A stretch of DNA of 64,000 bases from Megachile rotundata (taxonomy: Eukaryota; Arthropoda; Insecta; Hymenoptera; Megachilidae): contig NC_134997.1 in the NCBI RefSeq assembly GCF_050947335.1, positions 2,852,001 through 2,916,000 on the forward strand, written 5' to 3'. The position numbers and the translations under genes are program-made. A model generated the notes under the pieces. It was not told where the DNA came from, made no database searches, and worked only from the letters and a program-made list of their open reading frames with translations. Positions 23,027-35,100 of this stretch are shown here, in pieces; the first letter of the stretch is position 1, and each line of letters starts with the position of its first letter.

Positions 23027-24109
23027 CAGTAAATATTCGATATGTGCACAAATGATCTGTACGATATGTGCACCAAAGTTATCCCCACCACACCAGGGGG
23101 GGAAGACCCCTTCAGACGCCGCGAAGCTCGATCGTCGAGAAATGTAACATGATCCGGGGTCGGGTATATCCGTGAAGCAATACATACACAGATATAAAAC
23201 TTTTTTATTTTTTATTTTTTCGAGATCCAACTTTTACCAATAGTTTCTTTATATTTTTCTGATTAAAAGAAGACCAAACACGACATAATTCGGACTATTT
23301 ACTGGTTTAATTGACGATAAAAGTTTCTCACGTCGAAGAGGATAGCGAGTCAAGAAGAAAGAGACGCTACGATCGTGGCAGTCGGCAAAGGTCAAAAGTC
23401 TGTTCGATTGTTTACAATACTTGAGCATTGCTAATTTTTTTATTTTTCATCCATTTCTTTATATAACTTTCTCCATCATATTCGCGACATTTTCTTGATT
23501 AAAATGAGACCAAACACAACGTAATTTGAGTTATATTTACTTACAATATCTTATTAAAGTCATCGATGTACGCGTAACATTTGAAATTACAAGTAAATAT
23601 GGCTCAAAGTACGTCGTGTTTGGTCTCATTTTAATGAGAAAAATATTACAAATATGATGGAAAAAATTTCACAAAAAAAAAAATCAAAAATAAAAAAGTT
23701 TTATTCTTGCATTAGGAGTGTCCTTTTGGTAGGTCACTGTTTGTTTACGTTCAGTCTCCTTAGCTCGAAATGTAGGAACTGTACGATATCTGCACCAGTT
23801 CGGTCCCGAGAATGGTGCACATATCGGACATGTACTATACATAGTCTAAATCATTTAGTGTTTACTCTTATTTTAATCAGAAAAATATGAAGAATCTATT
23901 AGTACAAGTTGGATAACGAAAAAATGGAAAATAAAGAAGTTTTACTCTTGCATTAGTATTATCCCTCACTATGTTTCCGTTTGTTTACATTCGGTATCCT
24001 TCGCTCGCTGTCCTTTTCTACGTTCGGCAAAACATCAATCAATGTAGGAACTGTACGATATCTGCACCAGTTCAGACCCGAGAATGGTGCACATATCGAA
24101 TATTTACTG
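23027..24109. mobile_element. Tc1/mariner-type miniature element, CAGTAAATATTCG family
   Basis: 1,083 bp with inverted ends CAGTAAATATTCGATATGTG and TA duplications (23,025-23,026 and 24,110-24,111). The motif CGATATGTGCAC is repeated close to each end. Its interior holds inverted GATTAAAATGAGACCAAACA-type arms also seen in the element at 55,391-56,290. No transposase frame. It is inserted in the gypsy relic. Confidence 0.8.
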
Positions 24110-24111
24110 TA

Positions 24112-25494
24112 TGGACATATTTCAGTATTGCGTCCAACGAAACAAGCAACGAGAAACGCATGCAGTGTTACGCAACCAGCGCATGCTAAATACTATAAGG
24201 AAGTGGCGATTAATGGTCAGAAAATGACGGCATTAGTTGATACATGTAGTGGTATATGTGCGGACAGATACGTTCGATTGGGCGCACCACAGCTTAGCCA
24301 TAGAGAAATTCGTTTTCGCGGAATAGGTTCGGGTGAGAACTCGACATTAGGTGAATTTTCAGCTTCGGTAGCAATAAATACGAACACATATCCGATTGTA
24401 ATTAGAATAGTTTCTGACGTTTTGATGCAGCACGAGCTGTTAATAGGTACAGACTTTATGAATGCGGTGGAGTTGAAAATGAAGGAGGAAAAAATTTGGA
24501 AAATATATGAACTAATAGTCCGGTATATTATGCAAGCGCGAGAACGACAAGCGCAGAAGAGAAGTATACAAGTTACGAGTTAGAGGTAACAATAATAAGA
24601 GCTTTAAAGAAATTTAGAGTACATCTATTGCAAATATCTTTCAAAATTATTATATTACGGATTATCGCGCGTTCACCTTAACGATAAATAAAAGAGATTT
24701 ATGCGTAAGAGTAGCTAAGTGGGCGCTGCTGTTGAAGGAATTCGACTATACAATAGAACATCGTTCGGATAGAAATATGGGCCATGTCGACACGCTCAGT
24801 TGGAATCCCCTTCCGCAAATTTTTGTAATAGATGAATGCAAGAAAGGGTTAATTGGTAGATTAAAAGGAGCATAGTGTGTTTATACCGATTTACGGAAAA
24901 TTATTGATTTGTTAGGGCATCAACCTGTTGAAGAATATACTATTCGCGGCGGAATTTTGTTTAAAAATGTTGGCGTTGATATAAAAATAACTCCTAAGGC
25001 TATGCAGGTATATTTAGCCAGACGTGCTCGTGAAAGAGGACATTTTTCAATCGGAAAAACAAAATTATTATTTGAGGAAGATTACTGATTCGTAAATGCG
25101 GGTCGCGTAGTGGAAGTCTATACGAAATTGTATAGATTGTATTTTAGCGGAGCGAAAACAGGGAAAACAGGATGGATTGTTACATGTTATTGAAAAGGGT
25201 GATGTATCCCTGAACACATATCACATAGATCATTTAGGACCGCTTTTACCTACGAAGAAAAACTATAGGCATATATTTGTAGTGGTAGATGCGGTTAGTA
25301 AATTTGTATGGCTATATGCAACAAAAAGCACTGGTATAGTCGAGGTGTTGCAGCGGTTGGAAAGGCAAGCAGCAATTTTCGGTAACCCTCGAAGGATCAT
25401 TTCGGACCGAGGTATCGCTTTTACTTCGAACGAATTTGTAGAATATTGCAAGAAGCGAGGCATTGAATGTGTCATTATTACTGTAGGAATGTAG
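24112..25494 (+). pseudogene. Ty3/gypsy pol relic: protease, RNase H tail, integrase
   Basis: A protease segment (KEVAINGQKMTALVDTCSGI...HELLIGTDFM) has DTC in place of the usual DTG at the active site. Reverse transcriptase is missing altogether. Next comes an RNase H tail (VAKWALLLKEFDYTIEHRSD, about 24,710-24,790), then integrase: an HH zinc motif near 25,030 and the catalytic core with YHIDHLGPL and IISDRGIAFTS (25,177-25,494), cut off before the glutamate. In-frame stops occur between parts. Clearly a dead, internally deleted copy. Confidence 0.8.
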
Positions 25495-26588
25495 AGTGTA
25501 TATGTATAGAATGGTGTAACCATACGACAGGGTCGCTGATACGGTTATATAATTAAAGGGGTACGTCGTGGCGGGCCCAACCAATTTCGTGGTAACGTTA
25601 ACGCAAGCGCGAACGGCCCCCCTCCTCATCGTTATCACGAACTCTGAACCTACGTAGCCTGTGCGGATCGATAGGTCGCTCTCTTGCTATTGAACTCCTT
25701 ATGAGTACAGACGCATTACTAGAAAAGGTTAGTATAAATCACACTAATCGCAAGCAACCCCAGAATTACGAAAGACACCGTGTTCTGAATGAGTTTCCGA
25801 ACGATAAATCAGTGGCTCATTACAATCTGCTGCTCGTTTCCACATTAACTGGAATTATAAAGTTTTCCACGAAATCAAAGGCAATGTCAGCGGCGAGTGA
25901 TAGAGACACCGAAGAGTCGGTGCGGAATTATTTCTAATCATAGATTTTCGAGGTAATTATCGAAGGTCGGGGATCACGAGGGTCCTCAACAAACGATGGT
26001 CATCAATATCGGCAGACCACATGAAGCCTTGCCTTCAAGATCTCGTGGATGATACAAGTGGTGACGAAAATTTAGTAAACAGTTGAGGTCAACTGTTATT
26101 GGATGGCCGAGTGTAGAATAGTAAGGGCAATACCAGCGTAGGGCAGTTTGCGATAGCGTCTCAATGATGCAGGCCTCTTGGTGCGGGGAGAGCGGCGCGC
26201 TTTCTCTTCCACGTAGCACAAGCTCTCGTGTTTTGTTAAATTCCATCGGCGGCGGTTAGGTGATCTTCGAGGAGGGCAGTGTTACAGAAAAACAAAAACG
26301 TCGGACACACAGTCGTAATAGCGTTGTCACGTAGGAAGCGTGTCTCGTGGTGCGAGAACGTAGTAGAACGAATCAGTATATCTTCGAATATATTTTATAC
26401 ATTTATCTAGTTCTAATCAGGGATGTGTTTTATTTCATTTACACCCAAATCAATCTTACACTAGTAGATCGTTAACTATGCAACGTACCCTTTCGCGTTC
26501 CGATAGCGATAGTCGATATGGATAATAGTTAATTGTTTTTTCTTTAGAATAATTTTAAGTTCTCTCAGTGGTTACCTTTAATACCATC
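25495..26588. other. Retroelement-derived leftover DNA
   Basis: GC-richer than its surroundings, with no domain I can name. At 26,050-26,075, ATACA followed by AGTGGTGACG could be an LTR end plus primer-binding site, but this is weak. Frames at 25,701-25,937 (plus) and 25,986-26,246 (minus) are unrecognised. Confidence 0.35.
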
Positions 26589-26918
26589 TGTTAGAAAATC
26601 CCAGTGACCCACCCTAATAAAGCAGGGACGACGGGCACATGGCTGTCCTACGACGACCAACGCGGGGTAGAGGCCTGACGTCCGGGCCATAAAACAACCC
26701 TAGGGCCTCAAGTTTCGCGGGGACTAGGAAACCTCGCGGAACGGGAAGAGGGCATTCGTTTAGAGACCTTTGGAAAAGGCGTTCGTCCACAGACCTTGGA
26801 AAGGCATCCTTCTCTTGAGGACATTACTTCGCCCACGGAATCTGTTTATATAATATATATAGTATTTTTGAAACCGAACTCAGTTATCGTGTCAATCATT
26901 TTTCTACCTCGTCTTACA
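26589..26918 (+). mobile_element. Solo LTR, copy 2
   Basis: Starts TGTTAGAAAATCCCAGTG and ends CTACCTCGTCTTACA, with duplication CATC on both sides (26,585-26,588 and 26,919-26,922). Homologous to 20,330-20,619 in opposite orientation. It is inserted at the end of the minus-strand Gag-protease relic. Confidence 0.8.
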
Positions 26919-26929
26919 CATCGCTTACG

Positions 26930-28350
26930 ATCATGTCCTTGAACTGCTTCAATAATCCAGCCAGTTCTATCGCCCCCGTAGGATCCGTAAGAATGTAGGT
27001 GAACGGTCGTAGTGCCTCAGTAGTTCCTTGCGAAACTTTTGATGAACATCGAAGCAGCTTGGAGGTTCCGTCTTCTTTTGTAATCATTTGGAGATCCCCT
27101 TGAGCCAAGATGTTCCGGTCGATGATGACGTTATATGGGATATCTGAATCGGGTACAACAAGCAAGTTCATCTCGAGAGTTACGTCCTTAGTTTGCACCA
27201 CGGCAATAATAACGCCAACAGCGGCTAACTCGGCGGCCCCGATGCCTTTCACTGTCACTGTCTCTGGTTCGATTTCGCAGTTTGCACGTTTAGCAATGTT
27301 TTCTTTTATGAGAGAACACGTTGCACCAGAATGAATTAAGCACTCCCGCAGAACGAAGTCCTGCAGAATAATCGGCGTAGAACAATGCGGTAAAGAGTAA
27401 CACGCATTGACCTCGGGTTGCTTTTTCTAGGGCTTGGAAATTCCTTTGTACGCATAATTGTTGGAGTTTTAATTTGTATTGTATCGCTGAGCTCGTTGTT
27501 TTATCCAACAGCCTGGTTCTTTGTGTCCCTGTTTTCCAACTGCAGGTACTTGGTCAGCTGGACGATGGTTGACAGTTTGTTAAGGTGGTTCTGCGTCGCT
27601 TAGGGTAATCATTTTGCACGTGATTGTTGCCGTTACAAGTGTAGCACCGTTTTCCCTGTCGGGAAGGAACAGGTAGGCCACGTAACGGATTTCGGCGGTA
27701 GTCCTCTTCTTTCTTTTCCTTGCACGGCTTCACGTACGAGGCAATTCCTGCTATCAGCTCATCAGTGTTCGCATATCGAGCATTTGTTAACGAGTGACGA
27801 GTAGTGACGTCTATTACATCTGCAATAATTAGAGGCACTAATTCACCCGTCTTAAACGAAACGTTCGTTCGTTGTAAATACTTGAGTTTCGTCGAGCATA
27901 CTCGGCATAGCTAATTGCGTCATCGTTCGTGTATAGCACTGCTCGACGAAGCAGCTGACCGATACGGTCGTCAGCCGCATAAACAGAACACAAATCCTCC
28001 CAAAATGTCCCCCAGATTCTTGGATTTCCCATCCACGTTCAGTACCACCCTTTCGCAGAATCTGTGAGTCAATGAATCGCGTAACACAAACGTTGTTGTA
28101 ACGTGAGGTCCTTTGTAATGTTTTCAATCGTAGCAAACCATGATTCCGCACTTTCACCAAGTTCATCACCACTAAATGATGGAATTGCTTCCACCAGATG
28201 ATTCACGGATCGGCTGCTTACAGTCAACTTTCTCGCAACACGCTCCTCTTCGAGTTTTTTTATACATTGTAATAGATACACGATGCTTGTTTTTTCACCA
28301 ATATGGTCGCCCACTGTCACTGGCTTCGCGGTCATCTTGGATTCGGACTA
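26930..28350 (-). pseudogene. Ty3/gypsy Gag-protease relic
   Basis: Reading right to left: Gag (28,335-28,069: VEAIPSFSGDELGESAESWF, a gypsy capsid motif), more Gag in other frames (28,172-27,554), then a zinc knuckle CYTCNGNNHVQND with the last cysteine replaced. Protease follows, with active site HSGA instead of DSGA (about 27,330) and a second half ...YNVIIDRNIL. Several frameshifts are present. No RT or integrase follows; the copy stops at the solo LTR. Confidence 0.8.
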
Positions 28351-29990
28351 AGATTTTCACGTGAACGTTGTATTAGTAAGGCACAGGATTTCAGATCAAA
28401 ATTATACCCATGTTGCACAGGAATTTTATCGGGTTTTAAACGAAACAAAATTGGTATATTTTTATTAATAAAGGTATAACATTATTTAAAAATATAACAA
28501 AATAGTAACAATTAATTAAATTTTGAGGAATATACAACATAAACAGTAAAGAAAAATTGTTTTTTGTATTACTCCACAAGTTGTATGGTGGGATAAATGA
28601 AATCCCGCTATACTTTCATCATTTGGAAACAAAAACCATTGATTTATATTATAAAAATCGTTACTCGCGTATGAAGAACTAATTTTTATAGAAATTAACT
28701 TACCTCTGCGATTTTTAACATGAAACTAAGACAAAAATGTGAGTGCAATAAACCTTCCGTTTATAACAATTGCTCAGCCGATAATTGCATGTTGAATGTT
28801 GCCAACATAATGAATACATTTGTAACATTATTTGAAAACATTACCAACTGCTTTACGTAAATAGGGCGAAATATAAACCTATGCACATGCAGTTACTGCA
28901 AGATTTCTTGTAGTAGGGACTAAAAATGGTGGGACTAAAAATGTCCCACCATGCCGTGAAATACATAAAAAAGGCGGGACACTTTTAATCCCACCGTGTC
29001 CCAAAGAATTAAACGAAGTATGAAAACTTCCTACGTATTCCACTTCTGATGTTTATAAAAAAATCTGGGGTAAGTGCTAGGAGGGCACCTTATCAGAAGG
29101 CAACAGATGACTGAATGTATTATGAATTGCGGCACACTACAATAAAATCTATGCGCCATTAATGGCTAAATCATTCACAACTACCAAACACGCACTACAG
29201 CGACAGCCCACGATCGGCATCGTTCTTTTCTTTTTACTCTCGATTGGTGACATATGTGCCGAACTTCATTCGTTTTTTCAGCATCCTCGGCTTCCCCACT
29301 CCGTGGCCTGATCCATAATGGATAACGTTCCTATTGGCAAATCGTTCGAAGACAAAATAGCGACGGCTAATTGTCTTCAACGATTCTCCAAAAATGCGTT
29401 GATTCTAACATACATCAGTTTGTATAGCGAGTGGAAAGCTCAACAAGACTTCTTTGTTAGGCTACCTTTAAGGCTACCTTAGATGTTCACAAAATATTTC
29501 AAGGTCATCGAAATCGGAGGTTACTCACTTATTTTGCATAGCTATCTGTTTCCAATTTTCTGTATAAGAATGTATCAATAAACAAAATCAAAGAATTAGT
29601 AATTTGTAAGATATTTTAATTTCCTATACATGGCACCTGCTCTTTTATTTCAAATGCGGTATTGTTGATTTTTCTGCATAATACATTAATCTTCTGCTGA
29701 ATACTTCGCAGAATCAATTCGAATAAACAATATATGAATATTAAAATTATCAACGTGTTCGATAAGGTTAGCTTTGAATTGTTAATGCGGAACACGATGC
29801 AATAAGAGTGCGCATAGCGCGCGAGCTCAGCCACAGGAATGTTGGCTATGCGCTAATAAATTTCTACTCTTGATTTTTGCTCTATTTTGACCGATAAAAC
29901 TAGCTTCGTCGGCTGGTTTATACTTATTAGTAGTTGTGAGTTTTAGAACCATACACTGACGGATGCATATTATATTACCGATACGGCGTC
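28351..29990. other. AT-rich intergenic DNA with two small hairpins
   Basis: No genes. Perfect hairpins occur at 28,926-28,952 (GGTGGGAC/GTCCCACC) and 28,976-29,002 (GGGACAC/GTGTCCC). A family I-like fragment begins near 29,930 (ATACTTATTAGTAGTTGTGA, cf. 40,968). Confidence 0.5.
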
Positions 29991-30599
29991 GATTAATATG
30001 CACGTCTTTATTTGTCGAGGATTCTCATGACTAATTCAAAAACTAAGCACTAGCGAACACTTTGATACAGAAAAATCTTGTTCGCTATCATGTCAGCTAT
30101 TACTGACTGCAATTATGTCAACGTGTATTTAAACTCACCCTTCAGCATAATCAGGAGTTCATGGAACTAAAATCGAACAGAGCCATTTTAGAGCACGCGT
30201 CGAAAAGTGATGTGTCGATGAAATAAACTTAATACTTATTGTTAGTGTACCAGATGTGAAATCAATTTTCATTACTGTTAGTGATTCCGATGGGTTGTAA
30301 ATGAATAGGCAGTTAAAAGAACTTCACTGTATACAGAAAAAAACACTAATGAATAAAATTGTACTTTCATTCTCCTAAAACCAACAGACTTGGATATTCT
30401 ACCAGTCTTCCTCAAACCTCTGCTTGGAAGCCCAGCAGAGAATTATTCTCTCTTCTTAATTGAACTTTCAAAGCTCCTTCAACGCAACCCTAAAGCCAAT
30501 AGTTTTTTCCCTTAACCGATTTCCGCTGTTCCGAACCACATATCATAATCGTTTTCTGTAAACCTTATTTGAATAAACCTCACATCGAGCGTTACAATT

Positions 30600-31828
30600 A
30601 TACATATTTTCGCGGTTTCGTTCTCGATCGCGAGACATACATGTATGTCGAACGACTGCGGTGCTGCGTCGATCGACAGTCATCGTTCATTGTCGAAAGA
30701 AACGTGTCGAAATAAAACGTATCTTTGCTTTTAATCGAAAATTTCGTTTTCTTACTTTCAAGATAGTATAGTTTAAATTATTTATGAATATTCGTTCACG
30801 TGTTTTCATTCGTCCTATTTGCGTGTTGGATTCACAGTGAAAATTAGCGCAAATTAGTGAAAAATGACAGAGAAAAGTGATAATGAGAACGAATAATAAA
30901 AGATGACAGTGATAGGTGACAATGAAGATTCTTGAAAGTTTATTGAGAGTTTCTGTACGGTGATTGATTTATACTAACAGTAAGGACTGGTGGATCGGCC
31001 CGGTGACAAAGGCGCATTTTTATTGTGATTATTGTGAGGTTGGTTTTTACAATAGGTTGGTACGAGTGGTGTATGAATGAGGTTGGTAAGAGTGTAGAGT
31101 GAGTGAAATTGGTGAGAGATATTTTTTGGGTTGGCTGAAGTGGAAAAGAAAAGGGGATGAACCGGTGTGTGAAAGATGTCCGTGGAGTGTGTCGTTTGTA
31201 AGCATTAAACTTTAAAATTCAAATTACGTTTATTAAATATATATATAAATATAAATATGCGTATAAAGTCGTCAACAACATTATTTCCCCCACAATTATT
31301 TGCGGTTTAATGGGTGAGTTACATTTAAATTTGTTAATTATTCAATTCACATTTTTATTTGTTGAATAGAAAAGTTATTCAATTTTTTAAAAATGAGAAT
31401 TTATTCTTTTTCGTCATTACAATATCTAACGAAAATGATTTTCCATATTTTATCTATTATTTCTTTGCCATAACGAATAAACGTATCGAATAAGTTCGAT
31501 TTATTCTGATTACGTGAGTAGGGACTACTTTTCCTATTTCTTATTCGTGAATGAATGATAATTCAACAATAATCCAGACCTTTTTATTCATTATTCAATG
31601 TAACTTTCATCTAATAGCTTTCTATTATACCGACGTTATACCGACAGTATCGATACATTTGTTCACGACGACGCGCGACCGGCCTATACGCGCTCTCATT
31701 GGTCAGTATTTTTCATTAATAATTCAAAAACTAAGTTTTAACCAGCATTTTGGTAAAGGAAAAAGTTGTTCAGAATCACTCCAGCTACCACCCCCTAAAA
31801 TTATCCACCAGTAGCCGAACACCCTATA
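30600..31828 (-). repeat. Family I left half, in inverted orientation
   Basis: Read in minus sense from 31,828 it starts TATAGGGTGTTCGGC and runs through the same order as copy c (58,034-59,745) as far as the CGATCGCGAG block at about 30,630. It preserves the uninterrupted target of the element at 58,874-59,599 (TTAAACTATACTATCTTG in minus sense, about 30,765-30,780). Confidence 0.7.
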
Positions 31829-33355
31829 TAATACAATATCGGTTCTTCAATTCGGATACTTTGTAATGAGAAGGTAGAGTTCCGTTTAACATACATATCT
31901 ATGCTTAATTGTTCACACGTTTTCATTCGATCCGTTTACCGGTCGTGCTTATGTTGTGCAATTATTAGAAAGAGTCAGTGAAATAAATTGACAGGATATT
32001 GGCCCTGCCAAGCTGTTGGTGCTGTTATCGATGTATGAACCCGATGACACAAATATTTTTCATTAAAACTGATTTTCTCGTGGATCAATGGGTAAGTTTT
32101 ATGTAAGTTGTTTCTACATTTTTAAAATTAAACGAACGCAGGAATTGATTTATATCACTTCAGCGAGTTACTGCATTAGACATTCCATTTCAGTCCTATC
32201 TCATTTTATAGATACGGTACTCATTCGTTTTGAAACGTGAATTTATTCATTTGCTTCATTAGAATAGTTGACAAAATTAATTTTCATGATTAATTTTATT
32301 CTTTATTCCTTTTCGAAGGCATTAAATAAATACAATATACGTGGTCTGGGTAAACAACAACTAATTGGTCTTTCTCCTATTTGAGAATAATGAAGAACTA
32401 TATATTATTCTTAACTTTTCAGTTCATTATTCGATTTAACTTTCAGCTAATAGCGTTATATCGACGCAATATCGATAGCCTTGTATACAACCACGATCGG
32501 CCGTTGCACTGGAAGCTGTTACTCATGCTGTCGACCTCTTAGTTTATACACGTTCTCATTAGTCAGTTTCTTTGCTAGTAATTCGAAAATGAAGCCTAAA
32601 CCAATATTTTGGCCAAGGAAAATATTTTTCAGAACCGTCTCGCCTACTACTTTCTTTCGGCTCTTACACTAATTCCAGGGGCACTCACAAGGGACATTAC
32701 CCAATCGACACACGCCGATTTTGATGCGTTTTATTCCGTGCGGCGCGGTGGTGATTAAAACCGCGTCACGCTCATACCTGCTACACATACAATAAATATT
32801 AAGAAATCAATTAACGGCATATGGAGAGCTATAAAATGTCAAAAATATTGTAAAAGATTGTAAAAATAATGATATTATTAATAAATATGTTGATTGCCCT
32901 TCTTCACAGGGAGTGATTTTAAATTATATATCTAATAAACATTGCTACAAACACCAAATTCTAAAAACATGTATCCTCTATTTTAGTCCATACTTTACAT
33001 ACACAAAGTTGCAACAAAATAGATCAACATTTAGTACCAAAATTTAAACAACAATTATTAATTTCCAAAATATTATTTAAACGAATAAAGTTTATTAACA
33101 TTTTTTTACGTACTAAAATTTTCCATTTAAAGTCCATCGACTTAAAAAAAAAAGTTTCCAATTATCTCCATTAATTCCAGAGATATTCCCAAAAGTATGA
33201 TTTCAGCCCTTAACTTTGAGGGGTATTTTCACCGCTTCAATGTGAACGATTGCCGATAAAAAAAATATGTATCAAATATTTTTTTGCGTTCTATATCATA
33301 ATCAAAGCGCATCAAAATCGACGTGTGTCGACTGGGTAATGTCCCTTGTCAATAT
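31829..33355 (+). repeat. Family I right half, direct orientation, with nested element
   Basis: Matches the right half of copy a (from CGGTTCCTCAATTCGGATAC, 18,470 onward) and ends GGGCACTCAATATA once the nested element 32,688-33,348 is removed. It directly abuts the inverted left half. Confidence 0.7.
32688..33348. mobile_element. CAAGGGACATT inverted-repeat element
   Basis: 661 bp with inverted ends CAAGGGACATTACCC continuing GTCGACACACG and GATTTTGATGCG. The flanks show TCA on both sides (32,685-32,687 and 33,349-33,351). The sub-terminal text (GCCGATAAAAAAAATA) is like the CAAGG element at 50.7-53.7 kb. No coding. Confidence 0.7.
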
Positions 33356-33442
33356 ACTGCATATTAAAAATTTGTCCGTACTGCAATTTTTTTCAAAAAC
33401 GTACTCCCTAGTAAAACTTTGATTGATTTTTTATATCGTATA

Positions 33443-34338
33443 CGAGGTGTGACACAAAAGTAACGAGACTAGGTCTGTAACTTGAAAAAACAATGGAATT
33501 GACAGCAATTGTTTTTGTGGCATCATCCCACATACCTCCTTTATCCATGTTGCAAATTTCAATTGAATCGGTCATACCATTTGGAAGTATTGCGTTATTT
33601 AGTGAACACGTGCAACTGCATTTTGCCGGAAAAATGTCTAACGTAAAAACCGAACAGCGAATAAACATCAAGTTTCTTGTAAAATTTGTTGAAATTTGTT
33701 GTAACATGTGATGAGACATGGAGTTTTACCTATGACCCACAAAGTAAGTGCCAGTCGATGCAGTGGAAATCTTCAGGATCCCCAAAACCCAAAAAAACAG
33801 GCATGTCAAAATCAAAATTCGACATTAATGGAATTCTAATGATTGAGTGGTTTCCCAGTGATCAGACTGTTAACCAACACTATTACATTGAAGTACTAAA
33901 AAGATTTAGTGAAAAAATTAGGAAAAAAAGGCCACAGTTGTGGAGCGATCGATGGCTGTTGCAGCAAGACGATGCACCCGCTCACACGGCACTGTCTGTC
34001 AAGCAGTTTCTGACCAGCAAAAATATTACTGTGATGGGGCATCCTCCTTATTCACCTGATTTGGATCCATGCGACTTTTTTTTATTTCCTAAAGTTAAAT
34101 TTTGCTTAAAGGGAACCCATTTCACCTCAGTTGAAGAGGTTCAGGCAAAAACGGAGAATCTCCCGAAAGGTCTTTCAAAAACCTCGTTCCAGAATTGTTA
34201 CCAGCAATGGCAGCGTCGAATGCATAAGTGTGTGAATGCTGAAGGGGACTACTTTGAAGGTGATAATGTCACGGAGAACTGATTCTACAGGTACAATGAT
34301 TTATTGGACCAGTCTCGTTACTTTTGTGTCACACCTCG
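33443..34338 (+). mobile_element. mariner element copy 2, internally deleted
   Basis: 896 bp, ends CGAGGTGTGACACAAAAGTA, TA duplications (33,441-33,442 and 34,339-34,340). It has the same deletion and length as the copies at 21,361 and 52,071, and is the best preserved of the three. Confidence 0.92.
33686..34282 (+). pseudogene. mariner transposase catalytic part (N-terminus deleted)
   Basis: An open frame of about 198 codons covers the catalytic domain: first aspartate in VTCDETW, second in QQDDAPAH, third in YSPDLDPCDFF. There are 34 residues between the last two, the D,D34D signature of mariner. The N-terminal DNA-binding part is present only as a short out-of-frame stub (about 33,631-33,690: MSNVKTEQRINIKFLVKF). 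The usual N-terminal helix-turn-helix pair and the start of the catalytic domain are lost, so no active enzyme is expected. A full-length mariner protein is near 345 residues. Confidence 0.85.
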
Positions 34339-34344
34339 TATGTA

Positions 34345-34796
34345 GAATACCTTGAGAAATAATGATTACCATAAAAAAAGATTCATATGCAGCGTCAGTG
34401 GGGTATGTTTTTGTCCTAAAGGCGGCAAACGGGCGTATCAAAAATTTAGCCGCTCTTAATAAAAATTTATTTTCTCACCGGTCAAACGGCATAAACAAGA
34501 TAACGCGTGGTCCAAACGTCGCAAACAAGATAAGCCAAAAACAGCAACGCAATCAAGAGATAAAGAAAGTATAAAAGGAGAAGCAGTTCGGCGCGCGTGA
34601 CATTATTAATACGACATTATTAATAACCAGACGACATTATTTGGAGCTCGGGTTACGCATCACGATACACCGCGGAGTCGGATATCGAGATCGTTCTATC
34701 AATACCATTGTAACATTAATAGCTCGTACATTGTAATATTGTGTGGTTAAGAAATAAAGTTTTTTAAAACATAAACTGGGCGACTTCCGGCGTAAC
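34345..34796 (+). mobile_element. Possible solo LTR
   Basis: It has a TATAAAAGG box at 34,570, an AATAAA at 34,753 and an end-like CGGCGTAACA at 34,796. The order resembles U3-R-U5. No matching duplication or second copy was found in the window. Confidence 0.35.
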
Positions 34797-35100
34797 AATT
34801 TATATGGTGTACATCCACCGAAACACTGTATAGTTAAGAAAAGTCTGTTTGGCATATTTGCAATTAAATTTTGTATAGTTTCAAGCTTGATTCTCGCCCA
34901 TGGTATTATAATGCCATATTTCAGGTGAGTAACTGTATTGTATTGACGGCAATTACTGTAGATATTATAAGAAGAATTCCCCATAAATTCTCTATTGGAT
35001 TTAGATCCGGTAAACGAGATGGTCAGTCCATAATCTTTAAATTCTGATCCTTAACCTACTTCAACATTATCGTATTGGAAGGTACATTTAATGCTTGGAA
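34790..35100 (-). pseudogene. Tc1-family transposase relic
   Basis: The minus strand carries PDLNPIENLWG (about 34,985-35,020), the hallmark around the catalytic glutamate of DD34E Tc1 transposases. It is preceded in another frame by a KDQNLKIMD-like segment and followed by the C-terminal ETIQNLIANMPNRL helix. Indels split the frame. Inverted ends were not found. Confidence 0.75.
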
